Source of the DNA: an archaeon
Lineage (GTDB): Archaea > Thermoproteota > Nitrososphaeria > Nitrososphaerales > Gagatemarchaeaceae
NCBI GenBank assembly: GCA_021819105.1
Contig: JAKASK010000001.1
Span: 66,448-130,447 of the forward strand
Direction: 5' to 3'
Length of the DNA stretch: 64,000 nt
Position 1 is the stretch's first letter. The number at the start of each line of letters is the position of its first letter. The notes beneath the pieces are model-generated. The model was not told the origin of the DNA. It did no database searches and saw only the letters and a program-made list of their open reading frames with translations. This document shows positions 1 to 8,541 of this stretch, piece by piece. The translations under genes were made by a program, and so were the position numbers.

Positions 1-1014
1 CCCCAGCTCTTTCAGCGATTTCGGCACACCGAGCTCGGCCAGGATCCCCTTGACCTTCTGTGCGATGGCTTCGCCCAGCTCCTTTGGCCTCTTTGAGCCG
101 GCGTCCACGCCGTACGCCTCGGCCAACTTCTGCATCTTCGGAGCGACGGCTTCGGCGTATCCGGCGATAATGTAGGGGAGGGGGATGCCGCACGACACGC
201 CATGCGGCAGATTGAATCTCGTCGCTATCGTATACCCTATTGAGTGGCCGTAGACCATCCGCGCATGCAGGGCTATTCCGCCGAGCAGCGCGCCCAGGCT
301 CATCGCCTCCCTGGCTTTCCTGTCGTTCCCGTCCGTGTATGCCTTCACCAGGTTGCGGGAAACCAGCTTGGTTCCCTCCAAGGCGGCAGCGTCGGTGATC
401 ACATTCGCTTCGCCTGAAAGATACGCCTCGGTGTTGTGGCTGAGGGCATCCAGCCCGGTCGCCGCCGTCACGCCCTTCGGCATCGTTATCGTAAGCTCGG
501 GGTCCACAACGGCAACCGACGGCAGGAGCAGGGGGCTGTTTATCCACTGCTTGTGGCCTTCCACTGTGACCATCGATGTGACTGTGAGTTCGGCCCCGGT
601 CCCGGCGGTGGTGGGCACCATAATCGAAGGGAGCGGCCTTCGGCTGAATAGGTTGCTTCCCACGAACTGCCTCACGGGGCCGGGGTTTGTCGCGAACGCA
701 GCGGCGACCTTCGCCATGTCCATCGAGCTCCCTCCACCGACACCGACAACGGCGTCGAAGCTGCCTCTTCTGACCCGGTCTGCGACAGCCTCGGCCACCT
801 CCAGCTTTGGCTCGGCTTCCACCCCGTCGAATACCTCGGTGCGGACGTCCCCCAGTTTGGCTGTCACCTTCTCGACTATGCCTGTCTTAATCATCACCCT
901 GTCTGTCACTATCAGGGGCCTGTTGGCTGACAGCGCCTTGGTTTCTGCGGACAGCGCATCGAGAGAGCCGAATCCGAACACTACCTTTGTGGGAAGGTAG
1001 AAAGAAAAGGTCAT
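1..1014 (-). CDS. Iron-containing alcohol dehydrogenase (3' end outside window)
   Basis: NAD(P)H-linked interconversion of an aldehyde or ketone with an alcohol; substrate unknown. Translating back from the ATG at 1014 gives a Rossmann-type N-terminus with the family motif GGGSSMDMAK, then a second conserved block around VPTTAGTGAE. The metal-binding stretch GLDALSHNTEAY supplies Asp and His ligands, with further histidines in YGHSIGY and NLPHG. About 338 residues are present; the family is usually near 385, so the C-terminus lies beyond position 1. It starts 25 bases after the aldehyde dehydrogenase stop on the same strand, so the two probably form an operon. An aldehyde/alcohol pair fits the sugar-acid theme of the locus. 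Family assignment is firm; specificity is inference. Confidence 0.9.
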   Translation of the reverse strand, partial: MTFSFYLPTKVVFGFGSLDALSAETKALSANRPLIVTDRVMIKTGIVEKVTAKLGDVRTEVFDGVEAEPKLEVAEAVADRVRRGSFDAVVGVGGGSSMDMAKVAAAFATNPGPVRQFVGSNLFSRRPLPSIMVPTTAGTGAELTVTSMVTVEGHKQWINSPLLLPSVAVVDPELTITMPKGVTAATGLDALSHNTEAYLSGEANVITDAAALEGTKLVSRNLVKAYTDGNDRKAREAMSLGALLGGIALHARMVYGHSIGYTIATRFNLPHGVSCGIPLPYIIAGYAEAVAPKMQKLAEAYGVDAGSKRPKELGEAIAQKVKGILAELGVPKSLKELG

Positions 1015-1039
1015 TGCGCTACTACACCACTACATCCTG

Positions 1040-2512
1040 TTAGGATGACGGCGTGAAGTACCAGGGCCTGTCCGAGTACGAGTAGTCGATGAAGACTGTC
1101 TTCTTTTCTGTAAAGTGTTCGATGGCTTCGTCTCCCAGTTCCCTGCCGAAGCCCGAGCTCTTGACCCCGCCGAAGGGCGCGCCAACTTCGGGGCCTACGG
1201 TCCCCTGGTTCACGAATGTCATGCCCGCGTCGATCCCGTTGATCGCCTTGAACATATTCCCTATGTCCTTCGTGTAGATCGCCGACGACAGGCCGTACTC
1301 CGTGTCGTTCGCTATCTCGATGGCCTCGTCCACGCTCTTCGCCGGGATTATCGACGTCACCGGCCCGAAGATCTCGTCCCTGGCGATCTTCATGTCGTTG
1401 GTCACCGATCCGAAGACGGTCGGCTTTACGAAGTACCCCCGCTTCCTCTCCGGGTCTTCATAGACCCCGCCGCCGCTTAGGAGGACCGCCCCGTCGAGCG
1501 TCCCTGACTCTATGTACTCGAGGGACTTCTTCTGCTGGGAGCGGCTGACGACAGGTCCGACCTCCACGTCCTCCCTGAGGCCGTTGCCCACCACCAGCTT
1601 CGACGCCCCTTCCGCGAAGGCGCGAGAGAACTTGTCCACAATCCCCTTCTCTACGATGATGCGCGAAGCCGCCGTGCACTTCTGGCCTGCGCTGCTGAAC
1701 GAAGCGTAGAGCGCCGCATGCACGGCGACGGAGATCTCGGCGTCATCGGCCACTATGAGCGCGTTCTTGCCCCCCAGTTCCATGACCTGCTTGCGGAACA
1801 TGGGCGCGTTGACCTCTGCGATGTGCCTTCCCGTCGAGCTCTCCCCCGTGAACACAGTCAAGCCCACCTTCCTGTTCCTGATGAGCGCCTCCCCGACCTC
1901 CCCTCCTCCTCCGGTCACCATGTTCAGGACTCCCTTGGGCAGCCCTACCTTTTCGTAGACCTTCACCAGCTCTGCCGAAATCACAGCGCTGTTGGAGGCT
2001 GGTTTGAAGACCACGGTGTTCCCAGTCACCAGCGCAGGAGCGATCCCCCACATCCCCAGCGATGCCGGGTCGTTCCAAGGGGTAATCACCCCCACGATGC
2101 CTACCGGTCTCCTCACGGTCATCGTGAACTTCTTGGGCTGTTCGCTGTCCACGACGTTGGAGTACATCCTGCGCGCCAGGCCGGAGAAATAGATGGCCGC
2201 TGTAGCGGCGTTGCCTACCTCTCTCCGGGCTTCTTTGATGGGTTTGCCCACGTTGATCACGTCGACCTTCGCCACGGCGTCCAAGGTTTCCCTGATCAGC
2301 AGCCCCGCCTTCAGGACGTAGTCAGCGCGTTGGGCCGCCGGAGTGTCTCTCCAAGCCTTCTGGGCCGTCGCGGCGGCGTCAACGGCAGCCTTGACGTCCT
2401 CGTCGTTCCCCTTCGGCACCCTGTCGAATTCTTCTCCTGTCGCGGGATTTACCGCGCCGAATTCCTGGCCCGAAGAAGACCTGACCCACTCCCCGTCGAT
2501 GTACATTTTCAT
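1040..2512 (-). CDS. NAD(P)-dependent aldehyde dehydrogenase, possibly 2-oxoglutarate semialdehyde dehydrogenase
   Basis: Oxidises an aldehyde to a carboxylate. The 490-residue protein has the full ALDH fold: the PWNDP and GNTVVFKPAS cofactor region (145-174), FTGESSTGRHI (221-231), catalytic-base Glu245 in MELGGKN, and nucleophile Cys279 in SAGQKC. Length is normal for the family. A TATA-like TTATAA lies about 37 bases before the start. It is upstream of the iron alcohol dehydrogenase. Because a 2-keto-3-deoxy-arabinonate dehydratase-like gene lies at 9548-10417 and a sugar ABC importer between them, oxidation of 2-oxoglutarate semialdehyde is a reasonable specific guess. Other semialdehyde or glyceraldehyde substrates remain possible. 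Confidence 0.9.
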   Translation of the reverse strand: MKMYIDGEWVRSSSGQEFGAVNPATGEEFDRVPKGNDEDVKAAVDAAATAQKAWRDTPAAQRADYVLKAGLLIRETLDAVAKVDVINVGKPIKEARREVGNAATAAIYFSGLARRMYSNVVDSEQPKKFTMTVRRPVGIVGVITPWNDPASLGMWGIAPALVTGNTVVFKPASNSAVISAELVKVYEKVGLPKGVLNMVTGGGGEVGEALIRNRKVGLTVFTGESSTGRHIAEVNAPMFRKQVMELGGKNALIVADDAEISVAVHAALYASFSSAGQKCTAASRIIVEKGIVDKFSRAFAEGASKLVVGNGLREDVEVGPVVSRSQQKKSLEYIESGTLDGAVLLSGGGVYEDPERKRGYFVKPTVFGSVTNDMKIARDEIFGPVTSIIPAKSVDEAIEIANDTEYGLSSAIYTKDIGNMFKAINGIDAGMTFVNQGTVGPEVGAPFGGVKSSGFGRELGDEAIEHFTEKKTVFIDYSYSDRPWYFTPSS

Positions 2513-2548
2513 TCTATTCTGCTTTGTTCGGGAGGCCAGGCCGGGCGC

Positions 2549-2554
2549 TTATAA
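2549..2554 (-). promoter_or_regulatory. TATA box for the aldehyde dehydrogenase operon
   Basis: The minus strand reads TTATAA here, 37 bases before the ATG at 2512, in a short AT-rich patch inside a GC-rich background. This matches the archaeal TATA pattern seen before many other genes in the window. It separates the operon from the small upstream gene. Confidence 0.5.
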
Positions 2555-2570
2555 GAAAAACTCTGAGCAG

Positions 2571-2792
2571 CTAGCCGTCCCCAGGAAAAACGGGGAGCTG
2601 GGAGTATGCGCCGTTCTTCGACCTGTATACGGCAAGCCTCGCTTTCGTCTTCCCCTCCCGGATCTCCCTTAGGGTCACACTTAGCACTTCGTCCTTGGGG
2701 TCTTCGTTCCCGCTCCACACGGCCAACGATATGTAACTCTCATCGTCGAGCTCCTTCGTGAACCGAAACTTCGGTCGGACGCTCTGACGCAT
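2571..2792 (-). CDS. Small conserved-looking protein of unknown function (73 aa)
   Basis: I do not recognise this protein. From the ATG at 2792 it is 73 residues, with alternating charged and hydrophobic residues (for example YISLAVWSG and TKARLAVYRS) that suggest a small beta-rich domain. No cysteines, membrane segment or signal peptide are visible. A longer reading from 2888 is possible, but its extra N-terminus is Gly/Pro/Arg-rich and looks non-coding. It lies 58 bases upstream of the aldehyde dehydrogenase on the same strand, with a TATA box between them, so it is likely a separate transcript. That it is coding at all is inferred from amino-acid composition. Confidence 0.5.
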   Translation of the reverse strand: MRQSVRPKFRFTKELDDESYISLAVWSGNEDPKDEVLSVTLREIREGKTKARLAVYRSKNGAYSQLPVFPGDG

Positions 2793-3111
2793 GCACCTTC
2801 TGTCGAAGCACGACGCAGCAATAAGCCTTCGAGTGGCTCCCGGGAATCCCGTTCCTCCTTCCGGGGACCGACCCGGCCCGGCTCGCACGGATGCGGACCA
2901 ACATCTGGTCCACGAAGGCTTTGCACCCCCGCCTCCCTGCGATTGAGGGCCTGGTGGACCCTGGGGTTCCCCTCAGGCTGTTCGAGCATAGATCTGCAAG
3001 CGCTTCAGAGAAGCAAAGAACCTGGGACGTCGGCTCGATCCAGTCCCCAGGGTGGAAGACCTTTACACATTAGGCAAGAGGCTTTAAATGGTGTTTGACG
3101 CTAGAAGGTAG
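2793..3111. other. Intergenic region with three hairpins, no convincing gene
   Basis: This 319-base stretch between divergent genes has no credible ORF. It contains a perfect stem GGACCA/TGGTCC (2895-2911), a compact stem around 2960-2977, and a stem CCTGGGAC/GTCCCCAGG with one bulge (3021-3051). The parB-side TATA box is at 3083-3089. The hairpins could be part of a small RNA or chance structure in GC-rich DNA. Confidence 0.4.
3083..3089 (+). promoter_or_regulatory. TATA box for the ParB-like gene
   Basis: TTTAAAT lies 23-29 bases before the GTG at 3112. This places transcription start at or next to the start codon, supports that GTG as the true start, and implies a leaderless mRNA. Confidence 0.55.
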
Positions 3112-4035
3112 GTGCAACGGAACCTCTCTAGGGGGTTCTTCGAGGACATTGAGGAGAAGCGAATCAGGCCTTCGAGGCATCCGCTGAGGGACGACCTGGG
3201 CTTAACGGAAGAACTTCTCGCCTCGGTGGCAGAGAAGGGCCTGGTCCAGCCGATCGTGGTGAGGCCCTTGAGAGAGGAAGGCGGATTCGAGGTCGTGGCG
3301 GGGAACAGGAGATTGCAAGCGTGCAAGATGCTAGGGGTGAGAAAGGTCCCTTGCTCCGTGATAGACCTCGACGACAAGGATGCCTATGAATTGTCCCTCG
3401 TCGAGAACCTGCAGAGGAGGACACTCAACCCGATAGAAGAGGCCAAGGCGCTAAAGAAGTATGTGGACGAGTTCGGATACGGCAGCGAGACGTCCCTTGC
3501 GCGCGCCCTGGGGAAGAGCCCATCCTACGTGAGCAGGAGGGTCGCGCTCCTGAAGCTGCCCGCCAACGTCCAGGACGAACTTTTGCGCGGCGCAAAGGTC
3601 AGTCTGACGCAGGAGCTTTCCTCTCTGGATGAGGACGACAAGAACACTCTGGCCGCATTCATCGCTGAAGACAAACGTCTGACCAGAAACGACGTAAGGC
3701 GGGTCGCGCAGCTCATCAAGAAGGGGGATGGAATCGGTCCGGTGAAAGAGTCGCTCTCCTATTACACCGAGGAAGAAGCCCGCCAACACTACCTCGAACG
3801 GGTCGTGGGGAAGTTCATCGCCGTCAGCGAGGTCTGTGAGATGAGGCTGGACGAAATACTGGATGGCTTGGACAAAGACGAATGGGTCGTAAGGGACATC
3901 CTCGCCCAGCAAAGGATGTCGGTGCACAACCAGATCGACGCCCTGATGAAACTGAGACGGCGGCTTCATCACCACATGCCCCCTGCCGGGGCGGCCGCCC
4001 CTGGCCAGCCTGGCGCTGGCGACAGGCACCCTTGA
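3112..4035 (+). CDS. ParB-like nuclease/partition-domain protein
   Basis: Member of the ParB/Spo0J family, CTP-dependent DNA-sliding clamps that in bacteria load at parS sites; roles in archaea are poorly known. The 307-residue protein has the N-terminal ParB domain with the box I-like GNRRLQACK (about 65-73) and box II ENLQRRTLNPIEEA (about 103-116), then a KorB-type helix-turn-helix including ALGKSPSYVSRRVALLKLP. The C-terminus is helical and ends in a low-complexity His/Pro/Gly tail. A TATA box 23-29 bases before the GTG supports this start. No ParA is adjacent, so it may act as a DNA-binding regulator rather than in a partition system. Confidence 0.85.
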   Translation: MQRNLSRGFFEDIEEKRIRPSRHPLRDDLGLTEELLASVAEKGLVQPIVVRPLREEGGFEVVAGNRRLQACKMLGVRKVPCSVIDLDDKDAYELSLVENLQRRTLNPIEEAKALKKYVDEFGYGSETSLARALGKSPSYVSRRVALLKLPANVQDELLRGAKVSLTQELSSLDEDDKNTLAAFIAEDKRLTRNDVRRVAQLIKKGDGIGPVKESLSYYTEEEARQHYLERVVGKFIAVSEVCEMRLDEILDGLDKDEWVVRDILAQQRMSVHNQIDALMKLRRRLHHHMPPAGAAAPGQPGAGDRHP

Positions 4036-4100
4036 CCGGCCCGCCTTCGAGAACCGTGTAAATGCTATTATTTTAGGCAGTTGTAAGGAAATGTGAAAAA

Positions 4101-5588
4101 TTGGCTGAACGAACAGCGATTACTCGAACTGTCACTGTTGGAATCATAGTCGTTATCATCATCATCGCCGCGGCAGTCGGGATCTTATTCGCGACATCTT
4201 CGCCTTCCAGCACCACCACAACTACGTCCGGCGCTGTGACTACAACCAGCGCCTCTCCGACGACGCAGTCGTCCTTCGCATACCCCGTGGTGGCGAATGT
4301 CCCACAGAACCTGACCGACGCGTTCTATCCTACAACCCCGGTAACCATATCGATGTACGAGTGGAGCGGCATACCTCCCGCGTACATGATCCAGCAATTC
4401 GAGGCCGCTTTCCCCAACATCCAGATCCAGAGGACGTCCAACCAAGACGTGTCAGGGCTCCTTAGCGCACTGGACACCCACCAGCACGTCTACGACGGGT
4501 TCAGAGTCCTATACTCCCTCCTGCCTCAGGAGGTAGCGACCGGCCAGGTGTTGAACATCGCACCATACTTCAATGACTACCTCAGCTATCTGCACCAGCA
4601 GATATCTCCGGCAGCATTCAACCTGGTTTCCGCAGGGAAACCGGGGGCGATGTACTGCATCCCTGAGGACTTCGCACCAGTCGCCCTCGACTACAGGGTG
4701 GACATATTCAACAAGTACGGCCTGACCGTCCCGACGACTTGGGCGCAGTTCGCCCAGGACGCAGCGAAACTCCACTCGGAGAACAGCTCGATCTACATGA
4801 CCATCTTCCCACCCAACGAGCCCTCGTCTGACCTTATGGCGGTCTTCTCGCAGGGCGGAGGGAACATGATCGTGCCGGCGGGCAACAATTCGTGGGACGT
4901 GGTCATCAACAGCACACAGAACCTCAACGTGATCAACTACTGGGGCAACTTGATAACTTCCGGCAGCGTAACTGCAATGAACCTCTACACACCTCAATAC
5001 GACAAGATGCTCCAAGAAGGGCAGATTGCGTCGTTTGCCACAGCGGCTGCCTGGTATCCAGGCTACCTCATCGAACCAACGGCTCCAGGGGAATCCGGTC
5101 TCTGGAGGGTGGCCAACATGCCCCAATGGAACTCTACCGGTCCCTTCGTTTCAGGACAAATCTCTGCCAGTTGCATTGGTGTCACAACGAACTCAGTCGA
5201 CCCCAAGGCGACCTTCCTCTACGCCTTCTACACAACCCAGACCCCACAGGCGATGCCGTGGATGTGGGTGAACGAAGGCCAGTGGACGTCCAATACCTAC
5301 CAACTTGCCAACCTGAAGTACTCCAACGGATCTGCGGTCTTCTTGGGCAACAGCACCTACTTCGGCGGACAGGACATTGGAACGGTCTACCTGTACGCGC
5401 AGGAACACATGCCTACTCAGTGGCTGTGGAGCCCGTACCAGATCACAGTCCAAACAATTCTGCAGGAACAGCTCACGGAAGCTGCTGCAGGGCAAATCAC
5501 ATTCGCTGACGCACTTCAAAACACAGAAACAGTCATGATCCAATACGTGCAGTCGAGTGGCGGCACAGTCGTGGGAGTCGGCCACTAG
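4101..5588 (+). CDS. ABC transporter extracellular solute-binding protein, sugar type
   Basis: Captures a solute, probably a sugar or oligosaccharide, outside the membrane for the two permeases that follow. The 495-residue protein has a strongly hydrophobic N-terminal segment (about 11-31), then a Ser/Thr-rich linker (about 32-58) typical of archaeal membrane-anchored binding proteins. A family-1 type binding domain follows, rich in aromatic residues (WSGIPPAY, WYPGYL, WMWVNEGQW). It begins with TTG; an AT-rich box around 4067-4076 lies at the expected distance. The first permease starts 30 bases after its stop, so the three genes form an operon. The substrate cannot be read from the sequence; a pentose-containing sugar is inferred from context. 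Confidence 0.88.
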   Translation: MAERTAITRTVTVGIIVVIIIIAAAVGILFATSSPSSTTTTTSGAVTTTSASPTTQSSFAYPVVANVPQNLTDAFYPTTPVTISMYEWSGIPPAYMIQQFEAAFPNIQIQRTSNQDVSGLLSALDTHQHVYDGFRVLYSLLPQEVATGQVLNIAPYFNDYLSYLHQQISPAAFNLVSAGKPGAMYCIPEDFAPVALDYRVDIFNKYGLTVPTTWAQFAQDAAKLHSENSSIYMTIFPPNEPSSDLMAVFSQGGGNMIVPAGNNSWDVVINSTQNLNVINYWGNLITSGSVTAMNLYTPQYDKMLQEGQIASFATAAAWYPGYLIEPTAPGESGLWRVANMPQWNSTGPFVSGQISASCIGVTTNSVDPKATFLYAFYTTQTPQAMPWMWVNEGQWTSNTYQLANLKYSNGSAVFLGNSTYFGGQDIGTVYLYAQEHMPTQWLWSPYQITVQTILQEQLTEAAAGQITFADALQNTETVMIQYVQSSGGTVVGVGH

Positions 5589-5618
5589 GCACTATATCGG
5601 CTGGGAAACCTGCTATAG

Positions 5619-6488
5619 GTGCCAAAGTTGGCTAGACTCACCCACTTCTTTTTCCTGCTTCCTTTCCTCGCCCTGTTTTTCATATTCATAGTCACCCCGA
5701 TATTCTACGCGTTCGGGCTCAGTTTCTTCAACGCTTCCGTCTCTCAAGCGTCCCTGTTCATGAATTATGTGGGGGCGACGCAGTACAGCCGTGTCCTGGG
5801 AGACAGCACCTTCTGGGGAGGGTACGCGACCATGCTCTACTTTACTCTGCTCTGGGTGCCCCTCATGTTCGTCCTGTCTTTTCTCATAGCGTTGTTCTTG
5901 GATTCAAGAAGAGGCAAGCTAGGGTCGCTGGGGAAGGTGATGGTCTTCCTCCCCTATGGGGTGCCGACGGTGATCGGGACCCTGATGTGGGGCTACATGT
6001 ACACGCCGGGAGCCCCCATGGCTTCGGTTTACTCTCTGTTGGGCCTGGGGAACGAAGCCCTGGCACCGGGTTTCATCATCTACGCGATGCTCAACATCGT
6101 GGTGTGGGAGTGGGTGGGGTACAACGTGGTGATACTTCTGGCGGGGCTCGGCGCTATCCCTAAGACGTTCTACGACGCGGCGAGGCTCGACGGCGCTTCT
6201 TCCTGGCAGGTCACCCGCTATGTGAAGCTCCCGATGCTAAAGAGGTATTTTGCGTTCATAGCCATGCTGGCGATAATCGGGGACCAGCTGCTGTTCAACG
6301 AACCATTCACCCTGTCCAACCTGAGCAGCGTCCCGTTCGGGTACACGCCAAACTTGTACATATTCCACGTGACGTACTTCCTTTCGGAGTTCAACTACGC
6401 CGCCGCGGTCGCCTTCGTGCTCATCGCGATATCTTTCGTGATCGCGGTCATCGGAGTCCGCTTCTTCATGCCTGAAAGGAGCCGATGA
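5619..6488 (+). CDS. ABC sugar transporter permease, MalF/UgpA type
   Basis: Membrane subunit forming half of the transport channel. The 289-residue protein has six predicted membrane helices, beginning with FFFLLPFLALFFIFIV. The cytoplasmic EAA loop YDAARLDGASSWQVTRYVKLP (about 188-208), which docks onto the ATPase, has the conserved Gly. It starts with GTG after the binding-protein gene, and the second permease follows 4 bases after its stop, consistent with translational coupling. Length and topology match the MalF/UgpA subgroup lacking the large periplasmic loop. Confidence 0.92.
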   Translation: MPKLARLTHFFFLLPFLALFFIFIVTPIFYAFGLSFFNASVSQASLFMNYVGATQYSRVLGDSTFWGGYATMLYFTLLWVPLMFVLSFLIALFLDSRRGKLGSLGKVMVFLPYGVPTVIGTLMWGYMYTPGAPMASVYSLLGLGNEALAPGFIIYAMLNIVVWEWVGYNVVILLAGLGAIPKTFYDAARLDGASSWQVTRYVKLPMLKRYFAFIAMLAIIGDQLLFNEPFTLSNLSSVPFGYTPNLYIFHVTYFLSEFNYAAAVAFVLIAISFVIAVIGVRFFMPERSR

Positions 6489-6492
6489 CGGG

Positions 6493-7326
6493 TTGGCAAA
6501 GCTAGGCAGGCACGCGATAACGATAATCGTCGTAGCTCTGCTCGCGGTATACTTCCTGCTGCCCCTCTGGTGGGTGGTGGTCGCCAGCACGAAGCCTTAC
6601 GCCAGCGCCTTCATCGGGAACGCCATCTGGTTCCAGAATCCGACGCTGTACAACTACGTGTACGCCTTTACCAACTCCAGCCTCCCCCTTTGGCTGTTCA
6701 ACAGCGTCGTAGAGGCGGGTGCCGCGGGAATAATCGGCGCCTTCTTCGCCGCGATGATGGGGTACTCCTTGGGGAAGTTCAACTTTCGGGGGAGAAGGGC
6801 GCTCACGCTGCTCGTCGCCATCGCGCTGATGATCCCCAGCACCGCCATAGCCTATCCGACATTCGTGCTCGAAGCGCAGCTGGGCATCGCGGACACGTAC
6901 TGGGCCATGGTGTTGCCTTCGTCGGTGAGCGCTTTTGGGGCGTATTTCATGACGATATACACGGAAGAGACCATACCCAAGGAGGTCCTGGACGCGGCCA
7001 GAGTCGACGGGGCATCCGAATTCAGGGTCTTCAGGTCGGTTGCCATCCCCTACTTCAAGCCCGCCCTGATAACCCTCTTCATCATCATTTTCGCCGCTAC
7101 ATGGAACAACTACCTCCTGGCCCTGTTCGTGCTGAGGAGCGGCAGCCTCTTCATGATACCCCAGGGGCTTGAGAGCGTCCTGATCAACGGAAGCTCCTTC
7201 CCTCAGTACCAGTATGCGATCCAGATGGCGGGGTCGGTGACCACGGTGCTGCTGATGGTGGGGTTATTCCTGGCCCTCGAGAAATACATCGAGGCCGGCC
7301 TCGGGCTGGGCGCCGTCAAGGGCTAG
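6493..7326 (+). CDS. ABC sugar transporter permease, MalG/UgpE type
   Basis: Second membrane subunit of the importer. The 277-residue protein has six predicted helices and an EAA loop LDAARVDGASEFRVFRSVAIP (about 164-184) with the conserved Asp-Gly-Ala pattern. It starts with TTG only 4 bases after the MalF-type stop. The C-terminus ends in KYIEAGLGLGAVKG, the usual MalG-like ending that contacts the ATPase. The ATPase gene lies just downstream in convergent orientation, so the four components are linked but not all co-transcribed. Confidence 0.92.
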   Translation: MAKLGRHAITIIVVALLAVYFLLPLWWVVVASTKPYASAFIGNAIWFQNPTLYNYVYAFTNSSLPLWLFNSVVEAGAAGIIGAFFAAMMGYSLGKFNFRGRRALTLLVAIALMIPSTAIAYPTFVLEAQLGIADTYWAMVLPSSVSAFGAYFMTIYTEETIPKEVLDAARVDGASEFRVFRSVAIPYFKPALITLFIIIFAATWNNYLLALFVLRSGSLFMIPQGLESVLINGSSFPQYQYAIQMAGSVTTVLLMVGLFLALEKYIEAGLGLGAVKG

Positions 7327-7346
7327 CTGGCCAGACGAGCGCAGGC

Positions 7347-8435
7347 CTACTCTATTCTGTTCCCCGATCTGGCGTCGAAGATGTTGAGCTTCCCTTGCTT
7401 CACCCGGATCATCCCCTTCGTACCCAAGTCAGGAGCGAAACTGGGGGGCATGACCACCTTAACCTGGCCCACCGACTCGCCTACCTTCAAGGTGAGGAGC
7501 ATGTGGGTCCCAGACGGCTCCTCGACGCTGACCTCGGTTGGAATGCCCTCCTGGCCGCCAATCTCGAATTCTGCGTCCTCGGGCCTGAACCCTATCCTGA
7601 TCTCGCCGACGCCGCTCAGTGACGCCAACTTCGACGCCTCAGGCCGCCTTATCGCTATATCGACCCCGTCCTTGATCATTATCGTGTCTGGCTTGGTGTA
7701 CCTCGCGTCGAGCACGTTCATCGTGGGCGAACCGAGGAACTGAGCGACCATCACGTTGGCGGGCTTCCCGTAGGTCTCGGCTGGAGTGCCGATCTGCTGC
7801 AGGCTGCCTAGGTTCATGACCGCTATCCTGTCCGCGAGCGCCATGGCTTCCGCCTGGTCGTGGGTGACGAATATCGTGGTTATCCCGAGCTCCTTCTGAA
7901 GCTTCTTGATCTCCGACCTGGTCTCTATCCTTAGCTTCGCGTCGAGGTTGGAAAACGGTTCGTCCAGGAGGAAGAGCTTTGGGTCGCGGACGAGAGCTCT
8001 CCCGACTGCCACCCTCTGCTGCTCGCCGCCGCTCAGCTCCTTGGGTTTCCTGGGGAGGAGATGGGTGATGTGAAGCATCTCGGACACTTCCTGCAGCTTT
8101 CTTTCCACCTGGTCCTTGGGGACTTTATGGAGCCGAAGGGGGAACGTGATGTTGTTCCTGACAGTCATGAAAGGGTAGAGCGCGTAATTCTGGAAGACCA
8201 TGGCCATGTCCCTATCCTGCGGCGGCTTGTCGTTCACGACCTGGTCGTCCACCACGATCTTCCCCGAATCCAACGTTTCGAGCCCGGCGATGCACCTGAG
8301 GGTGGTCGTCTTGCCGCACCCCGAGGGGCCCAGAAGGGTGACGAACTCTTTGTCGTTGATCTTGAGGTTCAGGTCGTCTACGACCTTGCTCGACCCAAAG
8401 CTCTTCGAAACATCTTCCAGGACGACCTTGGCCAT
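7347..8435 (-). CDS. ABC transporter ATP-binding protein, MalK/UgpC type
   Basis: ATPase powering the importer encoded by the three preceding plus-strand genes. The 362-residue protein has Walker A GPSGCGKTT (36-44), signature LSGGEQQR, Walker B LFLLDEP, D-loop SNLDAKLR and the switch His in VTHDQAEAMALADRI. The last third is an OB-fold TOBE regulatory domain typical of MalK-type proteins that serve multiple sugar importers. It is convergent with the permease genes, 20 bases from the MalG-type stop. A TATA-like element lies around 8463-8475 (reading cttata on the minus strand). Confidence 0.93.
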   Translation of the reverse strand: MAKVVLEDVSKSFGSSKVVDDLNLKINDKEFVTLLGPSGCGKTTTLRCIAGLETLDSGKIVVDDQVVNDKPPQDRDMAMVFQNYALYPFMTVRNNITFPLRLHKVPKDQVERKLQEVSEMLHITHLLPRKPKELSGGEQQRVAVGRALVRDPKLFLLDEPFSNLDAKLRIETRSEIKKLQKELGITTIFVTHDQAEAMALADRIAVMNLGSLQQIGTPAETYGKPANVMVAQFLGSPTMNVLDARYTKPDTIMIKDGVDIAIRRPEASKLASLSGVGEIRIGFRPEDAEFEIGGQEGIPTEVSVEEPSGTHMLLTLKVGESVGQVKVVMPPSFAPDLGTKGMIRVKQGKLNIFDARSGNRIE

Positions 8436-8541
8436 ACTGACGACAGTTGGGTCATGGCAAAAAACTATAAGGATTTTGTCAGAGACCGGGGGAGAGCCAT
8501 CTGAGGCGTCGGCAGCGGCCCCGCCGCGCGCTGAGGGGAGC

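Noticed and set aside
335-1000. A 221-residue plus-strand frame over the iron alcohol dehydrogenase
   Set aside because: Its translation is Ser/Thr/Pro/Ala-rich with no domain, and the minus strand encodes clear Fe-ADH motifs.
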